Source: Streptomyces sp. CA-278952 (GTDB taxonomy: Bacteria > Actinomycetota > Actinomycetes > Streptomycetales > Streptomycetaceae). Taken from it: a stretch of DNA of 64,000 bases. Where the stretch lies: the NCBI RefSeq assembly GCF_028747205.1, contig NZ_CP112880.1, positions 434,001-498,000 on the forward strand, in the 5' to 3' direction. Every line of letters starts with the position of its first letter. Position 1 is the stretch's first letter. The position numbers and the translations under genes were made by a program. The notes under the pieces were generated by a model. That model saw nothing but the letters and a program-made list of their open reading frames with translations. It had not been told where the DNA came from and made no database searches. Positions 16,755 to 25,519 of this stretch are shown piece after piece.

Positions 16755-17620
16755 GCGGTCCCTCCCGCGCGGCCGAACCGGCTCGTCCAGGCGTCCTCGC
16801 GCGCCACGGTGGTGCGGGCCAGCCGGGCGAACGGCGGGCCCACCATGTTGCCCTCCAGGACGGCGATCCCGCCGTCGGCCGCCGCGACGGCCTCCACCAC
16901 CCGGCGGGCCTGTCCCAGCTCGTCGGGCCGGGGCCGCAGGAGGCGGTTGATCACGTCGAGTTCGCCCGGGTGCACCGTCGCCTTGCCGTGGAAGCCGAGC
17001 GCCCGCGCCCGGGTGGTCTCCTCGGCGAGGACCGCCGGTTCGGCGAGCCGGTAGTTGGCGGTGTCGACGCACGCCGTGCCGTACCGGGCGCAGGCCAGCG
17101 CCATCGCCTGCCGGGCGGCCAGCATGGCCTCCCAGCTGATGTCGACACCGAGTGTGGCGGCCAGGTCGGCCGAGCCGAGCACCAGACCGTCGGCGGAGCG
17201 CGCGATGGAGTCGATGCGGGTGACCGCCTCGGCCGTCTCCACCGTCACGTAGATCTCGGGGGACGCGCCGGCCGAGGCCAGCATCCGGCGCAGCAGGTCG
17301 ACCTCGTCCGCCGAGGTCACCATCGTCATCAGGACGATGCCGGGCCGTACCGGGCCCTCGGCCAGCATCGACACGTCCTGGACCCCCGCGAGGCTGCCGA
17401 GTTCGTTCATCCGCACGGCGACGTTTCCCGGTTTCGGCGTTTTCTCCAGCGCGGCCCGGCAGACCGTGCGGGCGGCCTGCTTGTCGGCGGGCGGTACGGA
17501 GTCCTCCAGGTCGATCAGGTGGACATCCGCGTCGTACGACCAGGCCTTCACCACCTTTTCCGGTGACAGGGCCGGCGTGTAGAGGATGGAGCGCGGGATC
17601 GCCCTCGCCGCCCCGGTCAC
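16751..17620 (-). CDS. CitE/HpcH-like malyl-CoA-type lyase
   Basis: Protein of 289 residues (GTG start). It has the HpcH/HpaI/CitE TIM-barrel signatures SILYTPALSPEKVVKAW, HLIDLEDSVPPADKQAAR (acidic metal ligand), GNVAVRMNEL, EIYVTVETAEAV and DGLVLGSADLAATLG, then GFHGKATVHPGEL. Family members cleave or form C-C bonds between an acyl-CoA enolate and a 2-oxo acid (citryl-, malyl-, citramalyl-CoA). In the cluster it probably makes a 3-carboxy-3-hydroxyacyl-CoA that the MaoC protein dehydrates (inference). Both ends overlap neighbours by 4 bases (GTGA), so expression is tightly coupled. Confidence 0.85.
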   Translation of the reverse strand: MTGAARAIPRSILYTPALSPEKVVKAWSYDADVHLIDLEDSVPPADKQAARTVCRAALEKTPKPGNVAVRMNELGSLAGVQDVSMLAEGPVRPGIVLMTMVTSADEVDLLRRMLASAGASPEIYVTVETAEAVTRIDSIARSADGLVLGSADLAATLGVDISWEAMLAARQAMALACARYGTACVDTANYRLAEPAVLAEETTRARALGFHGKATVHPGELDVINRLLRPRPDELGQARRVVEAVAAADGGIAVLEGNMVGPPFARLARTTVAREDAWTSRFGRAGGTA

Positions 17621-18870
17621 CGGTTCACCGCCCCGGAGGGTGTGGCCGCCGGGCGTGCCCCGGCCTCGATCAGCGCGGTGCAGAGCCGCTTGATCTGGTC
17701 GGCGCTCTGGCCGGCCCGCAGCATGACCCGCAGTCCGGCGGTGCCGCGTGCGACGATCGGGAAGAACACCGGTGAGGTGTAGAACCCGGCCGCGAAGACC
17801 TGCCTGGCGGCCGCGACGACCGTGTCGTCGCTCATCGGCACCACCCGGATCGGGTAGGTGCTGTCGGCCTGCTCGGTCAGGACGAGCGAGTCGAACAGCG
17901 CGATGTTGGACCGCAGGCGCTCCTGCAGCCGGGTGAGTTCCTCGGTGCGGTGGATCTCGGCCGAGGCGAGTGCCGCGCCGACCGCGGCGGCGTTCATCTT
18001 CTGCGAGTAGCCCAGCGGGCCCGCGAACCGTTCGATGAGCCGGCGCGTCTCCTCGGGGTAGCCGTCGAGCAGGATCGCCGTGCCTCCGGCTCCGAATCCC
18101 TTGGTCAGGGTCGCCACGGTGATGGTCCGCTCGTCGAGCACCGGGGAGTGGGTGCGTACGTAGCCGATGCCGCGCTCGCCGTACGCGGACAGCGAGTGCG
18201 AGTCGTCGTAGAAGACCAGGAGGTTGTACTTCTCCTGGAGTTCGGCCAGCTCCTTGACGGGCGCGTAGCCTCCGAGACTGTCCGAGCCGTCCACCACGTA
18301 GCAGACGCGTTCGTAGGTGCGGCACCTGTCCTCGATGAAGTCGAGGTCGTGGTGGCCGCAGGTCACGACCTCGCTCTCGTCGGCGCAGCTCGGCTTGGCG
18401 TTGGCCAGGGAGACATGGGCGTTCTTGTCGAAGACCATCAGCGGCTTGACGCCGTTGCCGAGGTGTCCCGACGCGATCATCGGCAGCAGACCGGTGCTGG
18501 CCGCCGCGGTGGAGATCGCGCTGATCACCATCGCGCCGAACAGCTCGCCCAGCGACTCCTCCAGTTCCAGCAGCACCGGTGTCTGGACGCGGGTGCGCGG
18601 GATGCAGTGGTCGAGCACCCCGAAGCGGCGCAGCGAGGCGACCGCACCGTCGATGACCTTGGGGTGGGTGTCCAGGTCCAGGTAGGAGCAGACGGTGAAG
18701 TTGACGAATTCATGCCCGTCGGGCATGTGGAACACGCCGTCCTCCAGGTCGCCGACGATGCCGGCGACCCCGTTCTCGTAGGACTGGTTCCAGAAGGCGT
18801 TGCCGATCCCGATGAGTTTGTCGTTGTTGCGGTACCGGTGGGTGGGGGTGATGGTCCTGCGCTCGCTCAT
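17617..18870 (-). CDS. Alpha-oxoamine synthase (PLP-dependent, KBL/ALAS-like)
   Basis: Protein of 417 residues in the family of 5-aminolevulinate synthase, 2-amino-3-ketobutyrate ligase and 8-amino-7-oxononanoate synthase. These enzymes condense an amino acid with an acyl-CoA and lose CO2. It shows NFTVCSYLDLDTHPKVI (the usual NYLG region), GVLDHCIPRTR, VFDKNAHVSL, YDDSHSLSAYGERG (Asp/His for PLP), and the PLP lysine Lys257 in VATLTKGFGAGG. In the cluster it would join an amino acid to the CoA thioester made by the CitE/MaoC pair, giving an alpha-aminoketone (inference). It overlaps both neighbours by 4 bases. Confidence 0.88.
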   Translation of the reverse strand: MSERRTITPTHRYRNNDKLIGIGNAFWNQSYENGVAGIVGDLEDGVFHMPDGHEFVNFTVCSYLDLDTHPKVIDGAVASLRRFGVLDHCIPRTRVQTPVLLELEESLGELFGAMVISAISTAAASTGLLPMIASGHLGNGVKPLMVFDKNAHVSLANAKPSCADESEVVTCGHHDLDFIEDRCRTYERVCYVVDGSDSLGGYAPVKELAELQEKYNLLVFYDDSHSLSAYGERGIGYVRTHSPVLDERTITVATLTKGFGAGGTAILLDGYPEETRRLIERFAGPLGYSQKMNAAAVGAALASAEIHRTEELTRLQERLRSNIALFDSLVLTEQADSTYPIRVVPMSDDTVVAAARQVFAAGFYTSPVFFPIVARGTAGLRVMLRAGQSADQIKRLCTALIEAGARPAATPSGAVNR

Positions 18871-19736
18871 CGGGATTTCCCCTCGGTGGGCTTGTAGCTG
18901 TAGACGCCCTTGAGCCTCCGGTAGGCGTACGTGTACAGGGCGACGCCGAGTACGTGCGGCCGGTGGAGGATCTTCTTGGACTTGAGCCAGAAGTTGACGT
19001 TGATGTTCAGCTCGTCCAGCGATTCGGCCTGGTGCCACCAGCCGAGCGGCAGGTAGAGCATGTGGCCCGGTTCGAGGACGAAGTCGCGGCGTTGGGCGAG
19101 CTTGGCCGCGAGCCTCGGGTAGCGCGCCAGGTCGACGTCGTCGAGGTCGACCACGTTCGACTTGTCGCCGAACCCGCGCAGGACCGACCTCGGGTAGTAG
19201 GCCCGAACGCCGGGTGGGGCGATGATGAACCGCTTGCGGCCCTCGAGCGCGATGTTGAAGTTCTCGAACTCGTCGAAGTGGTTCTTGGTGAAGACACCGC
19301 GGTGGCTGATCCACAGGTTGGCCGCGTACAGGCTGTCGCCGTAGCCGAAGAACTCCTCGGCGTCGAAACCGATGACGGCGTTCACGTCGGCCGGGCTGCT
19401 GCGGATGTTCGACACCACCCGGTGCCAGGTGTCCGTGCTGGTCAGGTGCTGCTCGTCCGCGAAGAACTCGCGGAGCTTGATGTCCCGAGTCTCCCAGCGC
19501 CCCGGGTGGTTCTTGTCGCCCGGCTCGGTGAACAGGGTGACGGTCATCTCGGCCAGGCGCGCGGCCACTTCGTGCCGTCCGAGTCCCTGCACGTCGGCCG
19601 GCAGCTTGATCACCACGGGGCGGTCGGCCTTGTACAGACCCCGGGGGCCCACGGCCAGGAACTCGTCGAACGACATACGGGTGATCTCGACACCCGCTGC
19701 CCCGTTCGACCCTGGCACAGCTTCCGGAACTGCCAT
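18867..19736 (-). CDS. JmjC/cupin_8-type Fe(II)/2-oxoglutarate oxygenase
   Basis: Protein of 289 residues with a JmjC-like double-stranded beta helix. The facial triad is visible as H153-F-D155 in TKNHFDEFENF and His235 in LYLPLGWWHQAES. In between are NIALEGRKRFIIAPPG and the VLEPGHMLYLP strand. Such enzymes hydroxylate amino-acid side chains or small products using Fe(II) and 2-oxoglutarate. I start it at the ATG at 19736 because a strong AGGAGG lies about 7 bases upstream; the frame also opens at 19769. Its stop overlaps the alpha-oxoamine synthase start. In the cluster it is a likely tailoring hydroxylase (inference). Confidence 0.83.
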   Translation of the reverse strand: MAVPEAVPGSNGAAGVEITRMSFDEFLAVGPRGLYKADRPVVIKLPADVQGLGRHEVAARLAEMTVTLFTEPGDKNHPGRWETRDIKLREFFADEQHLTSTDTWHRVVSNIRSSPADVNAVIGFDAEEFFGYGDSLYAANLWISHRGVFTKNHFDEFENFNIALEGRKRFIIAPPGVRAYYPRSVLRGFGDKSNVVDLDDVDLARYPRLAAKLAQRRDFVLEPGHMLYLPLGWWHQAESLDELNINVNFWLKSKKILHRPHVLGVALYTYAYRRLKGVYSYKPTEGKSR

Positions 19737-19775
19737 GTCGCTGGTCCTCCTCTCTTCGCCGGGTCTCATGCCGCG

Positions 19776-20789
19776 TCAGCCGTCGGTCCCGCGGCCGCTC
19801 AACTCCGCCACCACGTCCACGATCAGGTCCTCCTGGCCGGCGATGGCCTGCCGTCGGCCGAGTTCGAAGAAGACTTCGCGCGGGTCCACGCCGGCGGCCC
19901 CGGAGAGTTCGACGACCCGGTGCTTGAAGCCGGAGAAGACTCCGGCCAGACCGCTGACGATGCTCATGGAGGCGGTCACCGGTGGTGCGGGCATGAGTTC
20001 GCGCTCGGCGAGGTCGGCGGCGTCCAGCAGCGCGTACAGGTCGATGCCCGTGGCGAACCCGCTCCGCTCCAGCACCGGTACCAGCACTTCGAGCTGGGTG
20101 TTGCCCGCCCCGGCTCCGAAGCCGCGGGCGCAGCCGTCGATGATCAGGGCGCCGGCGTCGGCGGCGGCCACCGAGTTGGCGACGGCCATACCGAGATTGT
20201 TGTGTCCGTGGAAGATCACCGGGACGGTGTCGACCGCCTCGACGATTCGGCCGATCCGCGCGGTGACGTCCGGAGGGAGGAAGTGCCCCGCGGAGTCCAT
20301 GATCCCCACACCTTGCGCCCCGTAACCGACGGCCCGCGCGGCCTGCTCGGCCAGCTCGTCCGGGGAGGCCATATGGCTCATCATCAGGACGCAGTGGGCT
20401 TCGGCGCCCGCGTCCCGCAGGAAGCCCAGGTGGTGTTCGGCCAAGGACGCCTCGGTGGCGTGTACGCCGACGCGGAAGACGTCGACCCCGTGGGCGATCG
20501 CCCGCCGGAGGTCGTCGGAGGTGCCCCAGCCGGGCAGCATGAAGGTGCCCAGCCGACTGTGCCGCAGCGCCTCGCGAACGGTCGACAGCATCTCGTCGTC
20601 GGTCGCCGCTGCCAGCCCGACCTGCAACGAGGAGGCGCCCAGGCCGTTGCCGTGGCCGACCTCCACCACCGGGATCCGCGCCGCGTCCGCCGCTTCCGCG
20701 TAGCGGCGCAGTGCGGTCAGGCCGAGCTGGTGGCGGACGGCGTGCTGGCCGTCGCGCAACGTCGGGTCGTGGATCACCACCTGCTTCAC
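19776..20789 (-). CDS. 4-hydroxy-2-oxovalerate aldolase-like (DmpG/MhpE family)
   Basis: Protein of 337 residues (GTG start). The DRE-TIM metallolyase signature is near the N-terminus ([18 protein letters not shown], with Arg12-Asp13 and His16). The metal-binding [13 protein letters not shown] and [14 protein letters not shown] follow, as in DmpG. DmpG cleaves 4-hydroxy-2-oxoacids to pyruvate and an aldehyde, which it channels to DmpF. The two genes here overlap by 4 bases in the order F-G, as in catabolic meta-cleavage operons, but no other meta-pathway gene is present. They may instead supply pyruvate/acyl-CoA or a hydroxy-oxoacid to the biosynthetic cluster (inference). Confidence 0.88.
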   Translation of the reverse strand: MKQVVIHDPTLRDGQHAVRHQLGLTALRRYAEAADAARIPVVEVGHGNGLGASSLQVGLAAATDDEMLSTVREALRHSRLGTFMLPGWGTSDDLRRAIAHGVDVFRVGVHATEASLAEHHLGFLRDAGAEAHCVLMMSHMASPDELAEQAARAVGYGAQGVGIMDSAGHFLPPDVTARIGRIVEAVDTVPVIFHGHNNLGMAVANSVAAADAGALIIDGCARGFGAGAGNTQLEVLVPVLERSGFATGIDLYALLDAADLAERELMPAPPVTASMSIVSGLAGVFSGFKHRVVELSGAAGVDPREVFFELGRRQAIAGQEDLIVDVVAELSGRGTDG

Positions 20790-21715
20790 GACGACACCCC
20801 CGTCCGGGACACCCGGTCCGGCCGGGCCGCGTACTGCTCGGCGACCATGACGGCGGCGGCGTTGATGATGTCGAGGTTCCCCGCGTACGGGGGCAGGACG
20901 TCACTGTGCGCCGTGACCTTCAGGACGATCGTCACCAGGTCGTCGGCGGCGGTGCAGGCGACGACCTCGTACCCGGGGGCGAAGGACCGCACCTGCTCGG
21001 CCGCCCGGTCGACCACCGCTCGCACCGCCGCGGTATCGGCGTCGGGCACCCGGGCCCGGATGACGGTGCGGAAGGTGGCCGGTGGCACCGCCGGGCTGAT
21101 GTTGAGGATCACCTTGACGTCGCTCACGCCGGAGAACGTCGTCACGGCGTGACCGGTGGCCGTCACGTACTCGTCGAGGTTCAGCCTGGTCGCACGGCCG
21201 GCCACGTCACTCGCCACGGTCGACACGACCTCCAGGTACGTCACCGGGAATCGGGCCGCGAGCGCGTGCACGACCGGAACGGACGCCTGGCCCCCGCAGC
21301 TGATCAGATTGACGTTGCGCGCGGCCTCGGCCGCGACCCCGGTCACGGTGGGCGCCACCATCTGCCCGACCTTGCTGGGGGTCAGGTCGATCACCAGCGT
21401 CCCGAGCGGCTCCAGCAGCGGCCAGTGGTCCCGGTGGGACGCGGCGCTGGTGGCATCGAAGACGACGTCGAACGGAATCGGCGCCGCCAGTACGGCCTCG
21501 ATGCCCGCGGCGGTGGTGGCGCAGCCGAGGCTCTCGGCGTACCGCAGGCCCGCCGACTCCGGATTGCGTCCGGCGACCAGCCGGCAGTCCAGCCCGGGCG
21601 ACCGGTCGATCTTGCTGACCAGGTCCCGCCCGATCGCCCCGGTGCCGATGACGGCGACCGTCACGGTCTCGACGATGTCCGGACGGGCGTTCGTCAGACC
21701 CGCCGCGAGACTCAC
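20786..21715 (-). CDS. Acylating acetaldehyde dehydrogenase-like (DmpF/MhpF family)
   Basis: Protein of about 309 residues. The NAD motif [13 protein letters not shown] is at residues 21-33. The catalytic cysteine is Cys140 in [17 protein letters not shown], matching the DmpF active site. [15 protein letters not shown] and the C-terminal [11 protein letters not shown] are also family features. The enzyme interconverts an aldehyde and its CoA thioester. The GTG at 21715 gives the normal family length; the frame runs 75 codons further upstream as low-complexity sequence. It is the first gene of the eight-gene leftward operon, and its promoter must lie in the long divergent gap to its right. Confidence 0.87.
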   Translation of the reverse strand: MSLAAGLTNARPDIVETVTVAVIGTGAIGRDLVSKIDRSPGLDCRLVAGRNPESAGLRYAESLGCATTAAGIEAVLAAPIPFDVVFDATSAASHRDHWPLLEPLGTLVIDLTPSKVGQMVAPTVTGVAAEAARNVNLISCGGQASVPVVHALAARFPVTYLEVVSTVASDVAGRATRLNLDEYVTATGHAVTTFSGVSDVKVILNISPAVPPATFRTVIRARVPDADTAAVRAVVDRAAEQVRSFAPGYEVVACTAADDLVTIVLKVTAHSDVLPPYAGNLDIINAAAVMVAEQYAARPDRVSRTGVSS

Positions 21716-22501
21716 CGTATGCCTCCGGGGCGCCGGAGACGGCGGACCAGCGGATGACGTGAGTGGCGACGGCGGGCGCCGGTCGTCCGTCTCGCCGCGT
21801 CGGGTTCGTAGGTTCTCATGAACGTTGTTCCCACCCTTCCATCTGCGCGCGGCTGCTCCGTGGCGGTCCGGCCGCGGGCGGCCAGGTGCCTCACCGGGAT
21901 CTCCGTCCGTTCCGGACCGTGCGCCGACGCGGTCGGTCACGATTCCTCTCCTGCGTGCCTCGGGCGGCCGTCGGTCACTCGTCGATCAGTGGTCCGTGCC
22001 GGTCGGCAGCCGAGAGGCGAAGCGTCGGTGAGGCGATGCGCGGTCGCGCTGGGAGGACGAGGAATCACCGGCCGCATGTCGTCGCGCCGAAACAATCGGC
22101 CGTGAGCACGAACCGGAGGCTTTACTCGGTGTGTGGAAGCCCCGTTGACGGCATGTCCTCCCCTGCACGCACGTCGCCGGCCGCCGATTCACCCGCCCAG
22201 CGGCGGCGAACATATCAGAAGACCGCAGGACACAACCCCCCTCACCCGTACATCGGTTGATCTTCCCCGGGAGGCGCTCGACGGCTCCGCCCCGGGCACG
22301 TGAGCGGCGGTGGCGTACCTTTCCCCGGAGGACCTGATCTTTCCCTCGACTCCACCCCGGACGCCGACTAGTCTCGGGAACCCCGCGCATCTGGCTGTGC
22401 GGGTCTCGGCGCACGACGACGGGCTGGTGGGGCGTCGACGGCGGGGCAGCCACGTCGAAGGGGGAGGCAATGTACTGCCGGTTGCGCTGCCACGCGCTCT
22501 C
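21716..22501. other. Long divergent intergenic region of the biosynthetic cluster
   Basis: Nearly 790 bases between the leftward biosynthetic operon and the rightward exporter. No recognisable protein or RNA gene is seen in any frame. It must hold the divergent promoters and leaders of the cluster. No regulator gene lies in the cluster itself, so regulation is likely from elsewhere. Confidence 0.55.
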
Positions 22502-23764
22502 ATGACCGCGCCGACGACCGACAAGGCCGACGCGCAACGGCCCGCTCTGGGGCGTGACTTCTCCCGGCTGTGGTGGTCCGCCGCGGTGTCGTCGCTCGGT
22601 GACGGGGCCACGATCGCCGCCGCGCCCCTGCTGGCCACCCGTCTGACCGACGACCCCCGCCTGATCGGCGCGGCCTCGGTCGCCTTCACCGCGCCGTTCC
22701 TGCTGTTCGGCATCCCGGCGGGGCTGCTGGTGGACCGCATCGACATCCGGGCGATGATGGTGCGCGTCGACGTCGGCCGGGCCGTCCTGCTGGCGGTGCT
22801 CACCCTCGGGATCCTCGGTGGCTGGGGCGGGTTGCCGCTGCTCTACGTCTGCATGTTCCTGCTCGGAGTCGGTGAGGTCCTCTGCCGCAACGCCGCCCAG
22901 GTACTCGTCCCCTTCATCACCCCGCAGGCCGGTCTCTCCACCGCCAACGCCCGCATCATGGCCGCGCAGGAGGCCGGCACCGGCTTCATCGGTCCGCTCC
23001 TCGGCGCGCTGATGTTCGGTGTGGCGACGGCCCTGCCCTTCGGCGTGGACGCGGCCACCTTCCTGTGCTCCGCCGTCCTGATCAGCCGTATCCGCCGCAC
23101 CAGGCCCGTCGAGCGCGCACCGGACCGGGCCGGCGTGATGTCGGAGATGCTGGCCGGCGCCAAGTGGCTGTTCTCGCATCATCTGCTGCGCAGCCTCGCT
23201 CTGGTGTCCTGTCTGATCAACCTCGCCGGGAGCGCGATGCTCGCGGTCCTCGTGGTGCACAGCGGGAAGGAGCTCGGCCTGGGGCCGTTCGGGTACGGCG
23301 TCCTGCTCGCCTGCCAAGCGGTGGGAGCCGTCCTGGCCTCACGCTTCGCCCCCGCACTGACGGAACGGCTCGGCCGGGAAGGGGCGTTGGTCGCCACCGC
23401 CGTCCTGATCACCACGAGCGAGACGGTGCTCGCCGCCGTGCCCTCGGTGTACGCGGCCGGCGTGGCCCTCGCGATCTTCGCCTGCGGGACGGTGACGTGG
23501 AACGTCGTCGTGGTCGTGCTGCGGCAGACCCTGGTGCCGCAGCACCTGCTCGGGCGGGCGAACAGCGTGTACCGGCTCGTGGCCTGGGGCGGACTGCCCG
23601 TCGGCGCGGCGGCCGGCGGGTTCGTCGCCGCCGAGGTCGGCACCCGCGCCGTGTTCGGGGCCGGCGCGGTCGTCATGGCGGTGGTCGCGACGGGGCTCCT
23701 CGTGGGGGCCCGCCGCCGGTGGATCACCCGCGCCGACCCTCCGCGAACGACGGAAACAGACTGA
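22502..23764 (+). CDS. MFS exporter of the biosynthetic cluster
   Basis: Membrane protein of 420 residues with the MFS_3/enterobactin-exporter-like layout. It starts RDFSRLWWSAAVSSLGDGAT, followed by GLLVDRIDIRAMMVRVDVGR (the helix 2-3 loop motif), and has about 12 hydrophobic stretches. The ATG at 22502 fits the first helix; in-frame sequence reaches back to 22310 but is not membrane-like. It is divergent from the biosynthetic operon and followed by an ATP-grasp gene related to one in that operon, so it probably exports the cluster product (inference). Confidence 0.85.
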   Translation: MTAPTTDKADAQRPALGRDFSRLWWSAAVSSLGDGATIAAAPLLATRLTDDPRLIGAASVAFTAPFLLFGIPAGLLVDRIDIRAMMVRVDVGRAVLLAVLTLGILGGWGGLPLLYVCMFLLGVGEVLCRNAAQVLVPFITPQAGLSTANARIMAAQEAGTGFIGPLLGALMFGVATALPFGVDAATFLCSAVLISRIRRTRPVERAPDRAGVMSEMLAGAKWLFSHHLLRSLALVSCLINLAGSAMLAVLVVHSGKELGLGPFGYGVLLACQAVGAVLASRFAPALTERLGREGALVATAVLITTSETVLAAVPSVYAAGVALAIFACGTVTWNVVVVVLRQTLVPQHLLGRANSVYRLVAWGGLPVGAAAGGFVAAEVGTRAVFGAGAVVMAVVATGLLVGARRRWITRADPPRTTETD

Positions 23765-23799
23765 GCGGGCAGCCGTCCGGCGCACCGCGGGACGCCGGC

Positions 23800-23883
23800 A
23801 CCGCACCGAACACGGCAGCGCCCTGGACCGCACCGGCACCGAACACCACAGCGCCGTGGACCGCACCGAACGCGGCACCGTAA
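23800..23883 (+). repeat. Short imperfect tandem repeat between exporter and ligase genes
   Basis: Three successive units start with ACCGCACCG (at 23800, 23827 and 23860), each followed by a variant of AACACGGCAGCGCC(C/G)TGG; the units are 27, 33 and 24 bases long. The repeat lies in the 150-base gap before the ligase gene. It is non-coding as far as I can see, and may be replication slippage or a leader element. Confidence 0.7.
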
Positions 23884-23916
23884 CGAACGTACGGCCCAGT
23901 CCGGAAAGGGACACTC

Positions 23917-25308
23917 ATGACGACGACCACGAGTCCGCGCACCCCGCCCAGGTCGCGACTGGGCCACGCGTACGGGGAGCAGCTCGCGCGGAACGGGTCG
24001 ACGGGCCATCCCGCGGCCGCGGCCCTGGAGTCCGCCACGCTGAGACTGGCGTACCAGGATCGGTTCCTGGCCGGCCCCGCCTTCCTCGGCGAGAGCGAGC
24101 TCCGCACCCTCGTGGGAGACCTCCACACGGTCTACGGGCTGCTGCGCTCGCTGCCGGAGCGCCGGTTCGGCGGAAGCGTCACGGCACTGGCCGCAGCGGT
24201 CGGCCTGGACCCCTCGCAGTCGGCGCTGATCACGCGGAGCGCACGGACCGGGTCGCTCCGCCCGCTGGGGCGAGCCGATCTCTATCACGACGGTGCGGGG
24301 TTCAAGCTTCTCGAATTCAACATCACCAGCGCGCTCGGCGGTTTCGAGAACGCGGACATCAACCGGGCGATGCTGGCCTATTCCCCGCTCGAAGAGTTCG
24401 TACGGCGGCACGGACTGCGCTACGAGGACACGCTGGGCCACATGGTGCGGACCATGTACGCCGAGTGCGCCGCGAACATCCCCACCGGCCGGGCGCCCGT
24501 CGTCGCCGTGGTGGACACAGTGGAGAACTTCGCCGTCGTGGGACCTCGACTGCGGGTGTTCGCCGAGAAGCTGGCCGACTTCGGGGTCGAGGGGATCGCC
24601 TGCGACCTCGGCGCGATCACGTACCCGAACGGCCGTCCGACGGCCTCGGGCCGAACCGTCGACGTCGTCTTCCGGTATTTCCTGCCCGAAGACCTCACCG
24701 ACCCCACCGCGGTGGCCCAACTGGAGCCGCTGCTGACCGCGGTCGAGCAGGGCAGGCTGGGCCTGTTCAGCCGACTGGACGCCGAGTTGTACGGCAACAA
24801 GGGCACCCTGGCGATGCTCTCCGACGAGGAGCACCGCGACCGGTACGATGCCGCCGAACTGGCGTGCCTCGACCGGATCCTGCCGTGGACGCGGTATGTG
24901 CGCCCCCGCGCCACCGACCCCGGCGGCACCCGGGTCGACCTACTCGCCCACGCCCTGGGGCACCAGCACGAACTGATCCTCAAGCCGACGCTGCTGCACG
25001 GCGGCAACGGCATCATCGCCGGCTGGACGGTGGACCCTGCCGAGTGGGAAAGCAGGGTCGCCTCGGCGATGGACGGCCCGTTCGTACTCCAGCGCCGTGT
25101 ACGTCCCACCGCCGAGCCGTTTCCCGACGGCGCCGGCGGCGTGCGGGAACTCTTCCTCAACTGGGGCCTCTACCTGAGCGCACGCGGCGCCGAGGACGAC
25201 GGCTACGCGGGAGGCTTCGTCCGGGCCAGCGCCGATCCGGCGGTGGGGGTCGTCAGCATGGGCGGCGGTGCCACGGTCGGCTGCGTCTTCCACGGCGGCG
25301 ACCGCTGA
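23917..25308 (+). CDS. ATP-grasp-like amide/peptide ligase (copy 2)
   Basis: Protein of 463 residues related to the gene at 14381. Shared landmarks: a substrate region GAGFKLLEFNITSALGG (127-142), LYGNKGTLAML (Lys295), ILPWTRYVRPR (321-331), TRVDLLAHALG, the lysine/glycine loop LILKPTLLHGGNGI (Lys356), the hinge FVLQRRVRP (389-397), and a glycine-rich C-terminus VSMGGGATVG. The pattern fits an ATP-dependent carboxylate-amine ligase that forms peptide-like bonds. A GGAAAGGGA ribosome-binding site precedes the ATG. It is separated from its relative by the whole operon, so the two probably catalyse different ligation steps of one product (inference). Family assignment is moderate. Confidence 0.62.
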   Translation: MTTTTSPRTPPRSRLGHAYGEQLARNGSTGHPAAAALESATLRLAYQDRFLAGPAFLGESELRTLVGDLHTVYGLLRSLPERRFGGSVTALAAAVGLDPSQSALITRSARTGSLRPLGRADLYHDGAGFKLLEFNITSALGGFENADINRAMLAYSPLEEFVRRHGLRYEDTLGHMVRTMYAECAANIPTGRAPVVAVVDTVENFAVVGPRLRVFAEKLADFGVEGIACDLGAITYPNGRPTASGRTVDVVFRYFLPEDLTDPTAVAQLEPLLTAVEQGRLGLFSRLDAELYGNKGTLAMLSDEEHRDRYDAAELACLDRILPWTRYVRPRATDPGGTRVDLLAHALGHQHELILKPTLLHGGNGIIAGWTVDPAEWESRVASAMDGPFVLQRRVRPTAEPFPDGAGGVRELFLNWGLYLSARGAEDDGYAGGFVRASADPAVGVVSMGGGATVGCVFHGGDR

Positions 25309-25519
25309 TCCCACGCGTCCGAACCCGGCCCGGCGGCGGGGAGTTTCCGCCGCCGGACCCCGTCGTCCGACGGCCGGCTCGCCGCGGAGGTCCCTCAGGG
25401 CGACTCCGCGCGCCGATCGCCCTGACACCCCTGGCGGGCAAGCGCATCGGCTCGAGGTCGCCCGCAAAGGCATCGACTCCGGCGAGCCGCTCGGCCGCCG
25501 AGATGGGGTCATCCAACGG

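Noticed and set aside
17617..20904. Apparent 1095-residue frame across the biosynthetic operon
   Set aside because: Only its last 417 residues are a real protein (alpha-oxoamine synthase); the rest is an Arg/Pro-rich shadow of the aldolase and JmjC genes.
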